DNA from: Bacillota bacterium
GTDB lineage: Bacteria > Bacillota > Limnochordia > DTU080
Reading direction: 5' to 3'
NCBI GenBank assembly: GCA_012840225.1
Contig: DULU01000002.1
Location: 1 to 64,000, forward strand
DNA length: 64,000 bases
Below are positions 1-8,864 of this stretch, in pieces (within the stretch, counting starts at the first letter, position 1; the number at the start of each line of letters is the position of its first letter). A program made the position numbers and the translations under genes. The notes beneath the pieces were generated by a model. It made no database searches, was not told the DNA's origin, and saw only the letters and a program-made list of their open reading frames with translations.

Positions 1-90
1 GCAGTCGTTCTTTCTTTGTATGATACGTAATGGGGGTGCTCGAAAAGCATCAATAAAAATGGCTTCTGATGCATGTTTTTTGAGCCAGCT
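1..90 (+). promoter_or_regulatory. CRISPR leader (partial, window starts inside it)
   Basis: These 90 bases hold no repeat copy and abut the first intact repeat, so they are read as the leader. The array decays at its other end, which supports a leader on this side. An inverted pair GCATCA (47-52) and TGATGC (67-72) is followed by a T-run at 75-81, which could be a leader hairpin or a terminator of an upstream gene. The rest of the leader lies outside the window. Confidence 0.6.
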
Positions 91-3000
91 GAATCCGCAG
101 CTTAAACGCTGCGGCACCATTGAAGCTTTGCGTATGCCACGAGGAGGGGACAACGCATGCTGCAGGGAATCCGCAGCTTAAACGCTGCGGCACCATTGAA
201 GCCAATTTCCTCCGGCGACCGCGGATCGGTAAACGGCTTGAATCCGCAGCTTAAACGCTGCGGCACCATTGAAGCCTTTACATACAGCCCGTCTGCGGCC
301 TTAACAAGTTCTTCCACGAATCCGCAGCTTAAACGCTGCGGCACCATTGAAGCTGATCAAATGGATCCATGTATCTGCTCCTTTCTTGCGAATCCGCAGC
401 TTAAACGCTGCGGCACCATTGAAGCGAGGACGCTATCCACAAAATCAGAGACGGCCTTGCGGGCCGGAATCCGCAGCTTAAACGCTGCGGCACCATTGAA
501 GCGGAACGATCGCCAGTGTTTGTGGTATCGATCCAGTTGGGAATCCGCAGCTTAAACGCTGCGGCACCATTGAAGCTTTACAATGCCTACCGACGTACTC
601 CGCAGCCTATGCCGGAATCCGCAGCTTAAACGCTGCGGCACCATTGAAGCACACCTTTGTCATCGACGTAAAATAGCGTTTTCTGGATCACGAATCCGCA
701 GCTTAAACGCTGCGGCACCATTGAAGCCCTTCCAGATAGCTTTCTATCAGTTCAGTTATGAGGCGAATCCGCAGCTTAAACGCTGCGGCACCATTGAAGC
801 TCCCAGCGGATCGGAATGATGATACGGTGGGCGTAGGAATCCGCAGCTTAAACGCTGCGGCACCATTGAAGCTGCTTAATAAATTCTATGTACTTTTGAA
901 TGTCTATGAATCCGCAGCTTAAACGCTGCGGCACCATTGAAGCTTTCAAATTTCCCAAAAAATTTTTTCACGAAAACATGAATCCGCAGCTTAAACGCTG
1001 CGGCACCATTGAAGCTCACGGACGATGCGGTCCGAGACTCTTCCGGTCGTATCGAATCCGCAGCTTAAACGCTGCGGCACCATTGAAGCCCGACCATAAC
1101 AGCTCCTGGTTTCGCCAACGTTTGGTGAATCCGCAGCTTAAACGCTGCGGCACCATTGAAGCACTCCTTGAACTACCATTTTTCGCCGGTTTTCAAAGAA
1201 TCCGCAGCTTAAACGCTGCGGCACCATTGAAGCCCTTTGGTGTTTCACCTTTCGGGGGGTCGGGAACCGAATCCGCAGCTTAAACGCTGCGGCACCATTG
1301 AAGCGCCAACATACGGCGTAATTCATCGGCATCGCCTACAGCGAATCCGCAGCTTAAACGCTGCGGCACCATTGAAGCGTGACCATACGGTTTGCGAACC
1401 CTTCGAGGTTTCCGGTGAATCCGCAGCTTAAACGCTGCGGCACCATTGAAGCCCGCCATGCACGGGTTGGATATGCGCCACTCGCCAGAGGGGAATCCGC
1501 AGCTTAAACGCTGCGGCACCATTGAAGCGGCGTAACGAGATAGGTGTACCCCGTCCCCGCCTGCAGCGAATCCGCAGCTTAAACGCTGCGGCACCATTGA
1601 AGCCACCTCCAACAGTGACGACTACGCCGTCGTGGGCGTAGGAATCCGCAGCTTAAACGCTGCGGCACCATTGAAGCTTTGTCCTTCTTCAGTTTTAACA
1701 GTCTCTCGCATAACGAATCCGCAGCTTAAACGCTGCGGCACCATTGAAGCAGTACAATCATGACGCCGCCTCCTCAGAGTGCGCCGCCGAATCCGCAGCT
1801 TAAACGCTGCGGCACCATTGAAGCGCCAACTCTGCTTCTACCTGCTGCCGCTGCTCGTCCGGGAATCCGCAGCTTAAACGCTGCGGCACCATTGAAGCTT
1901 GAATGGTTGTAAGTCGTACAATCGCATTCGAAATACGAATCCGCAGCTTAAACGCTGCGGCACCATTGAAGCGTCATCCAGTCCTCATCGGTGGTAGCCG
2001 TGGCGAAGTCGAATCCGCAGCTTAAACGCTGCGGCACCATTGAAGCGAGTATCGAACCAGTGAGCATCGGTAGACCCCTGGTGCGAATCCGCAGCTTAAA
2101 CGCTGCGGCACCATTGAAGCCGAGCGGCGATCCTGATGCGAGACCAGGAGACCAAGGAATCCGCAGCTTAAACGCTGCGGCACCATTGAAGCCCGAACCA
2201 CATCGCTCATCTCCTGTAGGTTTTTACAGACGAATCCGCAGCTTAAACGCTGCGGCACCATTGAAGCCTCGTCGTAACGCCGACGGCCCCGATATACACG
2301 ATATCGAATCCGCAGCTTAAACGCTGCGGCACCATTGAAGCCGATGGTCTTCCGTAGGTCCTCGATGTCGGGGTGAGTGTAGAGAATCCGCAGCTTAAAC
2401 GCTGCGGCACCATTGAAGCCGATTACGGCAAGGAGATTTTTCATGGGCTCACTCCTTGAATCCGCAGCTTAAACGCTGCGGCACCATTGAAGCCGCCGCT
2501 TTGGCTGACAGCCCGGTGTCAGGGGAGTTGAATCCGCAGCTTAAACGCTGCGGCACCATTGAAGCCCATATCATCGCGCATATCTGCCCATTCGGGGATC
2601 GGGAATCCGCAGCTTAAACGCTGCGGCACCATTGAAGCCTCGAAAAAATGTGGGACTTCGCCAAGCGGACACCTGAATCCGCAGCTTAAACGCTGCGGCA
2701 CCATTGAAGCGTGGTTGTAAGCCCGTTACTGGTGGCTGCGCTCGCCGAGAATCCGCAGCTTAAACGCTGCGGCACCATTGAAGCACCAACAAAGACCTGT
2801 TACAGATGATTCAAGACCTGCGAATCCGCAGCTTAAACGCTGCGGCACCATTGAAGCAGCTGAAAAAGGTGGCAAATTCACCTATGCCGTGATTACGAAT
2901 CCGCAGCTTAAACGCTGCGGCACCATTGAAGCGCTGATTGTTTTTGCTGTTTTGGTGTCGGTATGCCGGGAATCCGCAGCTTAAACGCTGCGGCACCATT

Positions 3001-4103
3001 GAAGCTTGGCATACTGCACCAGCTTGTCGTACTCGTCACGCAGAATCCGCAGCTTAAACGCTGCGGCACCATTGAAGCCTTTCCGCTTTGCAAGGTCGAA
3101 TACCCCGATGTCGGCCGAATCCGCAGCTTAAACGCTGCGGCACCATTGAAGCGGCAAATTTACCGGGGACGGTCGGGTGAGTCTTGTTTGAATCCGCAGC
3201 TTAAACGCTGCGGCACCATTGAAGCTGCAGAAGCGTGGAGAAACTTCGTGCCACCTGGGACGAATCCGCAGCTTAAACGCTGCGGCACCATTGAAGCCGA
3301 GTTCCCGCTCGACGGTGGGCGCTACGTGGTGCTGAATCCGCAGCTTAAACGCTGCGGCACCATTGAAGCTCGATTGCTTGATAGAGAGGATGCTTTACGA
3401 CATTAGGAATCCGCAGCTTAAACGCTGCGGCACCATTGAAGCCTCGAAAAAATGTGGGACTTCGCCAAGCGGACACCTGAATCCGCAGCTTAAACGCTGC
3501 GGCACCATTGAAGCCGCCCAGTCTTCCAGCAGCTTGGCCGCTTCGGCGTAGCTGAATCCGCAGCTTAAACGCTGCGGCACCATTGAAGCTGACAAAGGTA
3601 GTACATATGCTGCCCAGAGTGTGTCGGGAATCCGCAGCTTAAACGCTGCGGCACCATTGAAGCCTATAGCGTCACCATGCTTTTCGGGCAGCGTGGCATA
3701 GTGAATCCGCAGCTTAAACGCTGCGGCACCATTGAAGCGATCGAAGGTCAGGCACATGAGCTAAAAGCACTTCTGGGAATCCGCAGCTTAAACGCTGCGG
3801 CACCATTGAAGCGTAATATTAGGGCTAAGCTGGTGTCCCTTTGCGTAGGAATCCGCAGCTTAAATGCTGCGGCACCATTGAAGCGTCATCATCGTCCACC
3901 ACGTTCTTCGCCCGCAGGGCGGAATCCGCAGCTTAAACGTTGCGGCAACATTGAAGCCCATCCCTCAAAGGTAGTGCCAGAACGCCAGCCTGGCCGAATC
4001 CGCAGCTTAAACGCTGCGGCAACATTGAAGCGAGGGCGATTCCATCAACGGCGTGGCTGCCGTACTCGAATCCGCAGCTAAAACGCCGCGGCAACATTGA
4101 AAC
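91..4103 (+). CRISPR. CRISPR array, 55 repeats of 36 bp and 54 spacers
   Basis: The 36-bp repeat begins GAATCCGCAGC and ends CACCATTGAAGC. It contains a 7-bp stem, CCGCAGC/GCTGCGG, around a TTAAAC loop. Repeats 1-51 look identical by eye. The last four (starting 3849, 3922, 3996, 4068) carry substitutions, so the leader end is on the left and transcription is predicted on the + strand; the final copy ends ATTGAAAC, as many repeats do in crRNA orientation. Spacers are 35-42 bp. Spacer 35 (2639-2674) and spacer 46 (3443-3478) are identical. The repeat style and the adjacent cas4-cas1 fusion fit subtype I-G (old I-U); V-B also uses such fusions and cannot be excluded without an effector gene. 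Confidence 0.98.
3849..4103 (+). repeat. Degenerate trailer-end CRISPR repeats
   Basis: The last four repeats differ from the consensus. The copy at 3849 has TTAAAT in the loop. The copy at 3922 has a C-to-T change in the stem, giving a G-U pair, and CAACATT in place of CACCATT. The copy at 3996 shares the CAACATT change. The copy at 4068 also changes the loop to TAAAAC, the right stem arm to GCCGCGG, and the end to ATTGAAAC. Substitutions increase toward 4103, as expected for the oldest end. Confidence 0.9.
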
Positions 4104-4266
4104 ATATTTTTGTGGGTAACGCAATCAGGCGATGGGCTATGGGCTTACATCATCAATAACAGGCATACAGCACCCCCTCAGCCATGGTATTTTCTGGCGA
4201 TCCCAAGGCCATACTAACTATGGAGGGAATATTTCCCAAATTAAATGGGAAAGCCGGTGAACAACC
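4104..4266 (+). promoter_or_regulatory. Array-to-cas spacer with short hairpin
   Basis: This 163-bp gap separates the last repeat from the cas4-cas1 start. It holds an inverted repeat, TTTCCCA at 4232-4238 and TGGGAAA at 4246-4252, just upstream of the start codon. The hairpin could affect translation of the adaptation genes. I see no convincing -35/-10 pair and no repeat remnant. Confidence 0.4.
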
Positions 4267-6000
4267 ATGGCGGAAACCATATCTATCCAGCAAGAACAAG
4301 AGGACCAACTTGTAACTGTGAGATCTTTGAACGAATATGTATATTGCCCGCGCTTGCATCATCTGATGTTTGTGCAACACCTCTTCAGTCCGAGCGCTGA
4401 CACGGTTGAAGGCAGCTCTCAACATCAACGAGCAGCAAAAAGGAGGAAAACTAGCAAAAAAATTAATACCGATAATGAAACTACTCCTGATGAACTACCA
4501 TGGAATGAAGTGCGCGAATTGGAACTATCCAGTGCCAAATTGAGTATAATCGGGCGACTGGATGCCGTCCGATCCGATAATGGCGAGTGGCTACCTGTGG
4601 AAGCTAAGCATGGGAACGTTCCAGATTCCAACAGACCGGTCACCTGGGAAGAATATGAATTACCAAAAGGTGCCTGGGCCGGCGATCAAGTTCAACTTTG
4701 CGCTCAAGGATTATTATTGAGGGACGCCGGGTTTGATTGCACCCGGGGTCTGCTTTATTATCGGGAAACGCGGAAAAAAGTCGAAATCCCATTTACCCCG
4801 GTCTTAATAGATGTGGTACATAAGGTTATCGCCAAGGCTCAAGAAGCATTTTCTCAACCCATGCCTCCCCCACTAGTTGACTCACCGAAATGCCTACGCT
4901 GTTCGCTAAATCATATATGCATGCCCGATGAGTGTAACCTACTCCGTCATGCCACGGAAAAACCGCCCCGTCGTATAGTACCGGGACGTCCTGACGGCGG
5001 CGTGGTATATTTAACCACCCAAGGTGCAACTTTGCGCATTAAGCAAAAAATACTAGTCATTGAATCTTCAGAAGGCGACACGGAACATTTGCCATTAAAA
5101 GATGTGGCAGACGTAGCCATTTTCGGCAATATTCAAGTTACCACTCAATGTCTGAATCGGTTGATGCGTGACGGACGCAGTATTTCCTATCACTCATTAA
5201 CCGGCTCTCTAAACGGCATTGCCCATGGATTGGGCACCTTGAATGTTGAATTGCGCCATCGTCAGTTTGTTCGCTTTGCCGAACCTAATTTTGCTCTTCC
5301 GCTGGCTCGTGAGCTAATTAAGGCAAAATTAATCAACCAACGCACACTTCTGCGGCGAAATGCTGAGAGACACGATGATAAGCTAAATTTGGTGCTCAAC
5401 GAATTACAGGATTTAGCCAATGCTGCCTCCCAAACAAAAGATAAAGATGTGTTGTTGGGCTTGGAAGGCCGAGCCGCCCGTATATATTTCTCCGCCTTAA
5501 ACAGTTGCCTTCGGGAACAATTTAAACCGGCATTTTCTTTGGAAGGTCGCAATCGACGCCCGCCTCTCGATCCGGTAAATGCACTGCTTTCCTTTGGCTA
5601 CTCCCTATTATTGCGCGATGCCTGGAGCGCCGTTGCCAGGGTTGGGTTTGATCCTATGTATGGCTTTTATCATGCCTTACGCCCGGGCCGACCTGCCCTA
5701 GCTCTTGATCTCATGGAGCCTTTCCGTCCCCTCATTGTTGACTCTATATTACTACGGGTAGTAAATTCCAGGGAAATTCAGGAAAATCATTTTATCCCGG
5801 CTTATGGAGGTATATATCTGAACGACAGCGGACGAAAAGTTTATTTTGCCGCATATGAAAGGAGGCTCAATGAGCTGATTACCCATCCAATATTTGGTTA
5901 TCGCATATCATATAGACGGGTACTGGAAGTGGAAGCTCGCATTTTGGCCAGGGTGTTAGAAGACGAATTACCCGGAATCGCCCCCCTCACTACTCGCTAG
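4267..6000 (+). CDS. cas4-cas1: Cas4-Cas1 fusion, CRISPR adaptation nuclease/integrase
   Basis: This 577-residue protein fuses a Cas4 nuclease domain (about residues 15-228) to Cas1 (about 235-577). Cas4 features are visible: the iron-sulfur cysteines C27, C209, C212, C218 and C223, and the RecB-type active site GRLD (D99) with VEAK (E112, K114). Cas1 has its metal-binding triad E400, H469 and E484. In the family, Cas4 trims and selects prespacers by PAM and Cas1 with Cas2 inserts them at the leader end. A Lys/Arg-rich low-complexity loop sits near residues 55-70. The gene is followed 12 bp later by cas2. Fusions of this kind are characteristic of subtype I-G and of V-B. The coding sequence is more AT-rich than genes further right. 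Confidence 0.97.
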   Translation: MAETISIQQEQEDQLVTVRSLNEYVYCPRLHHLMFVQHLFSPSADTVEGSSQHQRAAKRRKTSKKINTDNETTPDELPWNEVRELELSSAKLSIIGRLDAVRSDNGEWLPVEAKHGNVPDSNRPVTWEEYELPKGAWAGDQVQLCAQGLLLRDAGFDCTRGLLYYRETRKKVEIPFTPVLIDVVHKVIAKAQEAFSQPMPPPLVDSPKCLRCSLNHICMPDECNLLRHATEKPPRRIVPGRPDGGVVYLTTQGATLRIKQKILVIESSEGDTEHLPLKDVADVAIFGNIQVTTQCLNRLMRDGRSISYHSLTGSLNGIAHGLGTLNVELRHRQFVRFAEPNFALPLARELIKAKLINQRTLLRRNAERHDDKLNLVLNELQDLANAASQTKDKDVLLGLEGRAARIYFSALNSCLREQFKPAFSLEGRNRRPPLDPVNALLSFGYSLLLRDAWSAVARVGFDPMYGFYHALRPGRPALALDLMEPFRPLIVDSILLRVVNSREIQENHFIPAYGGIYLNDSGRKVYFAAYERRLNELITHPIFGYRISYRRVLEVEARILARVLEDELPGIAPLTTR

Positions 6001-6012
6001 GAGCAGGTTGAC

Positions 6013-6306
6013 ATGAGGGATTACTTCATTGTCAGCTATGATATCTGCGATCCCAAGCGTTTGAGACGAGTTCACCAGTATGTTCAGGACTTCGGTGATC
6101 CCTTACAATACTCGGTATTTCTCTGCAGCTTAACCTCACTGGAACTGGCCCAATTACGTGAGGGATTGCGTGACCTCATCAATCATCGCGACGACCAAGT
6201 TTTATTCATTCGCCTCGGCCAAGCAAATGAGCATACATTGAAGCAAGCTATATCTTCAATGGGTCAAGCTATGGCTACCCGAGATCTTAATAGATTAATA
6301 TTTTAA
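6013..6306 (+). CDS. cas2: Cas2, CRISPR adaptation protein
   Basis: A 97-residue protein of normal Cas2 length. It begins with a beta strand ending VSYDI (D10 is the conserved Asp of the ferredoxin-like fold) and continues with the typical PKRLRRVHQ helix and a YSVFLC strand. Cas2 is the structural core of the Cas1-Cas2 integrase. An AGGAG sequence 8 bases before the ATG supports the start. It lies 12 bp after cas4-cas1 and both are surely one transcript. No further cas gene follows. Confidence 0.96.
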   Translation: MRDYFIVSYDICDPKRLRRVHQYVQDFGDPLQYSVFLCSLTSLELAQLREGLRDLINHRDDQVLFIRLGQANEHTLKQAISSMGQAMATRDLNRLIF

Positions 6307-6511
6307 TGATATCTATTTCCGTTTCTATTTGCAAATAGGTCGCATAACGATAAAGGTCTTCCTTTATCCATGGTCAATCCAGGCCTTGCCGAGTTAAGTG
6401 AACTCAATTCTGTTTCGCCCCCACTTTTACCTAGAATGTTCTTAATAATAAGTCTGATAATTATCGCGAAAATTAAAATTAAGTCTTTAGCGGGAATCGC
6501 ATAGACGCGAA
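6307..6511. other. AT-rich non-coding stretch with palindromes after cas2
   Basis: No gene is seen here. There is a perfect 14-bp palindrome CTATTTGCAAATAG at 6325-6338, a hairpin GATAAAGG-TCTT-CCTTTATC at 6349-6368 and a small hairpin GAGTT/AACTC near 6393-6407. The 8-bp hairpin at 6349 may end the cas transcript, though it has no T-tract. The block leads into insertion-sequence debris. Confidence 0.5.
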
Positions 6512-6571
6512 GAAGAGACTCCTTGTACACAAAATTACAAATGGCACGGACGCCAAGAAAGGAGTCTCTTC
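6512..6571 (+). promoter_or_regulatory. 13-bp perfect inverted repeat overlapping the transposase RBS
   Basis: GAAGAGACTCCTT at 6512-6524 is the exact reverse complement of AAGGAGTCTCTTC at 6559-6571. The right arm contains the Shine-Dalgarno AAGGAG for the ATG at 6573. In RNA the stem would hide that site, the kind of control known for transposases read from outside promoters. Alternatively the left arm is part of an insertion-sequence end. Confidence 0.6.
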
Positions 6572-6572
6572 A

Positions 6573-6821
6573 ATGCATAGTCTACTATGGATTTGCACCA
6601 TTTTCCATCCTTTACATGCGGCACAGCAAAAAACTCTCGCTCTGATTGTAGACGCTTTACTTGAAGCCCAGAACGTTTGTCTTGCAGAACTAGCCCGAAA
6701 AGCTGCTTGTCAAACACAAGGGCGAATGCGGTACACATTGAAACGGATCTGGCGTTTTCTTCATAACAACATGTTTGTGGTCGAGGCCGTTCCGATAATT
6801 ATGCACGATATGAATAGGTAG
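6573..6821 (+). pseudogene. Truncated transposase N-terminus (IS4-like)
   Basis: This 82-residue reading frame resembles the N-terminal region of IS4/IS701-like transposases, notably the run of small helices ending in a LKRIWRFLHNN segment. Full-length relatives have several hundred residues with a DDE catalytic core. Here the frame stops after residue 82 and no DDE part is recognisable downstream. A strong RBS lies 8 bases before the ATG but inside the inverted repeat. It is likely an insertion-sequence relic next to the cas genes. The assignment rests on short motif resemblance only. Confidence 0.55.
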
Positions 6822-6829
6822 CCGATATG

Positions 6830-6843
6830 GGAAAACGTTTTCT
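6830..6843. promoter_or_regulatory. cre/LacI-type operator candidate
   Basis: A perfect 12-bp palindrome GAAAACGTTTTC lies at 6831-6842 with a central CG. Against the catabolite-responsive element TGWAANCGNTNWCA it matches all but the two outermost positions. It is 126 bp upstream of the FAD oxidoreductase start. Regulation of that gene by a CcpA/LacI-type protein is inferred. Confidence 0.45.
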
Positions 6844-6968
6844 CAGATTCATGAAGAAGTATTTTTTTATGGCTGTAGGCAAATTTAGAAGGACAGTACC
6901 AACTGAATCGGAATATTATTGCTATAGCGGTGAAGAATATCCCGCTCGATTATAAGGAGATGATCGCC

Positions 6969-8462
6969 ATGTCCAAGTCGATCGCCATCATCGGAGCCGG
7001 CGTTGCCGGTTTATCGGCAGGTTGCTATGCCCGGATGAACGGATATGAGACCACCATTTTTGAGCTGCATAATCAGCCCGGTGGGTTGTGCACATCATGG
7101 CAGCGCGGTGACTATACTTTCGATGGCTGCGTTCACTGGCTGGTGGGAACATCTCCGACCGGCAGCATGCATCATATCTGGCAGGAGTTGGGCGCCCTGA
7201 AGGGCAAGCAGATTGTGAACCATGAGGTATATATGTGCTATGAAAGTGCCGACGGCCGCAGGCTCAATCTTTACACCAACGCCGACCGTCTGGAACAGCA
7301 CCTTCTTGAGCTGGCGCCGGAGGATGCCGCCATCAGCAAAGAATTAGCCGGCGTGATCCGCAAACTGTCCTACATTGACCAGATGCCTGATAATGCCGGT
7401 ATCTTGAGCGGTCTTTCCAAGCTCGGCAGGATGATTCCCGCCTTATTGGCGCTTTCCAAATACAGCAAATATTCCATGATGGAATTTGCCGAGCGTTTTA
7501 CCAATCCTTTCCTGCGGGAAGCTTTTGCCCATTTAGATATGGGTCTTGACGATTTCCCCATCCTCGGCCTGGTTTTTCCCCTAGCTTTTATGCATGCGGG
7601 AGATGCCGGCTATCCTGTGGGCGGCTCCCTCTCCTTGGCGCGGGCCATAGAGCAGCGCTACCTGGAGCTCGGCGGAAAGATCCGCTATAAGTCAAGAGTG
7701 GAAAAGATCATCACCGAAAACGGCCGGGCTGTCGGGGTAGTGTTGGCCGACAAAAGCGAGCAGCGCGCCGATTACATCATCTCGGCGGCAGACGGCTATT
7801 CCACCATCTTCAAGATGCTCGACGGCAAATACATAAATGAAGAAATCCGGAGCTATTATGAGGGCGGGCTGAAGCCTTTCCCGTCTTTGGTTCAGGTTTC
7901 CCTGGGTATAGGGCGAGATCTGTCGGGACAGCCGAAGATGGTGATCCGACCGCTTTCGACACCGCTCGTCGTCGGTACGAAGAAACACCACACCATCCCC
8001 TTTGCTCACTACTCATACGATCCCACCATGGCCCCGCCCGGCAAATCTGTGGTGATCACCATCTTGTCCACCGACTACCAATACTGGAAAGACCTATATG
8101 CCGACAAGGAGAAATATAAGGCGGAGAAAGAGCGCATCGCCGCGGAGGTGATCGCCGCTCTCGACGAATACTGCCCCGGCATCAAGGAGCAGGTGGAGCT
8201 GGTCGATGTGGCTTCGCCGGTGACCTTTGAGCGTTATACGGCCAACTGGCAGGCTTCCTTCGAGGGTTGGCTGCTCACCAAAAATACCCTGAGCCTGGTG
8301 TTGAAGGGCCTGCCCAAGACGTTACCCGGTTTGGACAACTTCTTCATGATCGGGCAGTGGACCGTCATCGGCGGCGGCCTGCCTCCGGCGGCGAGAGACG
8401 GCCGGGACATTATCAGCCGCATATGCAAGCAAGATGGGGTGAAATTCACCACTACAAAATAA
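6969..8462 (+). CDS. FAD-dependent oxidoreductase, phytoene desaturase/retinol saturase-like
   Basis: This protein of 497 residues has an N-terminal dinucleotide-binding motif, GAGVAG (residues 9-14), followed by the beta strand ending TIFE. Near its end it has the family's C-terminal FAD motif, GQWTVIGGGLPPAARDGR. These features and the length fit the CrtI/all-trans-retinol saturase-like NAD(P)/FAD oxidoreductases. The substrate cannot be told; there is no carotenoid gene nearby. I chose the ATG at 6969 because AAGGAGA sits 8 bases upstream; an in-frame start at 6930 lacks an RBS. It has no operon partner. A cre-like palindrome lies upstream. Confidence 0.85.
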   Translation: MSKSIAIIGAGVAGLSAGCYARMNGYETTIFELHNQPGGLCTSWQRGDYTFDGCVHWLVGTSPTGSMHHIWQELGALKGKQIVNHEVYMCYESADGRRLNLYTNADRLEQHLLELAPEDAAISKELAGVIRKLSYIDQMPDNAGILSGLSKLGRMIPALLALSKYSKYSMMEFAERFTNPFLREAFAHLDMGLDDFPILGLVFPLAFMHAGDAGYPVGGSLSLARAIEQRYLELGGKIRYKSRVEKIITENGRAVGVVLADKSEQRADYIISAADGYSTIFKMLDGKYINEEIRSYYEGGLKPFPSLVQVSLGIGRDLSGQPKMVIRPLSTPLVVGTKKHHTIPFAHYSYDPTMAPPGKSVVITILSTDYQYWKDLYADKEKYKAEKERIAAEVIAALDEYCPGIKEQVELVDVASPVTFERYTANWQASFEGWLLTKNTLSLVLKGLPKTLPGLDNFFMIGQWTVIGGGLPPAARDGRDIISRICKQDGVKFTTTK

Positions 8463-8579
8463 GCTTTTGCTGTTTCAACGCAATGTAACAACACGGGCTT
8501 CGCTGCGGCGCGGCCAGGTCTTGTTTCCCTCGACAAGGGTAATGAAGTCAAATGACGAATTCATCGCTTGTATCCTCCG

Positions 8580-8744
8580 CATGATCACCCGCTCCTGCGG
8601 GAACTATTGCAATCCCTGGAACGGATGAAAGAACTGGCCCAGAGCGGCCGTTCCATGAGGGAAGAAGACGGCATATTTCATCGGGTGCTGGCGGAGTTGG
8701 CTGAGAATCGCGTCCTAGTGATGATTCTTGAGCTTTTCTGGTAG
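8580..8744 (+). pseudogene. C-terminal fragment of a GntR-family (FCD) regulator
   Basis: In the frame from 8580 to the TAG at 8742-8744 the translation is about 54 residues. It includes HPLLRELLQSLERMKEL, then FHRVLAELAENRVLVMILE, a pattern typical of the FCD effector domain of FadR/GntR regulators. There is no DNA-binding N-terminus and no start with an RBS. The in-frame region begins just after a TGA at 8553-8555. It is a decayed gene between the oxidoreductase and the Gfo/Idh/MocA gene, possibly their former regulator. Confidence 0.6.
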
Positions 8745-8864
8745 CTGCGGGCGGCATACCCAAGCGACAATTCTCCCAGCGCTTTATGTTACACTGTGAT
8801 GGCCCGGGAAATCAAAGGTCATGATTCACCTGAACACCCCGAACCCTGATAACGGAAAGGACTG

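Larger units (their letters stand above)
6512..6968 (+). mobile_element. Insertion sequence remnant downstream of cas2
   Basis: The block contains the inverted repeat, the truncated transposase frame and about 150 bp of AT-rich non-coding sequence. Right-hand inverted repeats and target-site duplications were not found by eye, so the borders are approximate. It separates the CRISPR locus from the metabolic genes and could mark the place where further cas genes were lost. Confidence 0.4.

Noticed and set aside
1604-1641. Shared GTGGGCGTAG end of spacers 10 and 21 as evidence of a common target
   Set aside because: Only ten bases agree and the rest of the spacers differ, so chance is likely.
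102-4124. Many open frames of 60-147 codons on both strands across the CRISPR array
   Set aside because: The 36-bp repeat is a multiple of three without stops in several frames, so frames run through repeat and spacer. They repeat the same peptide and are not genes.
4104-4266. Leader placed between the array and cas4-cas1
   Set aside because: The repeats beside this gap are the degenerate ones, which marks the trailer. The clean repeats are at the left.
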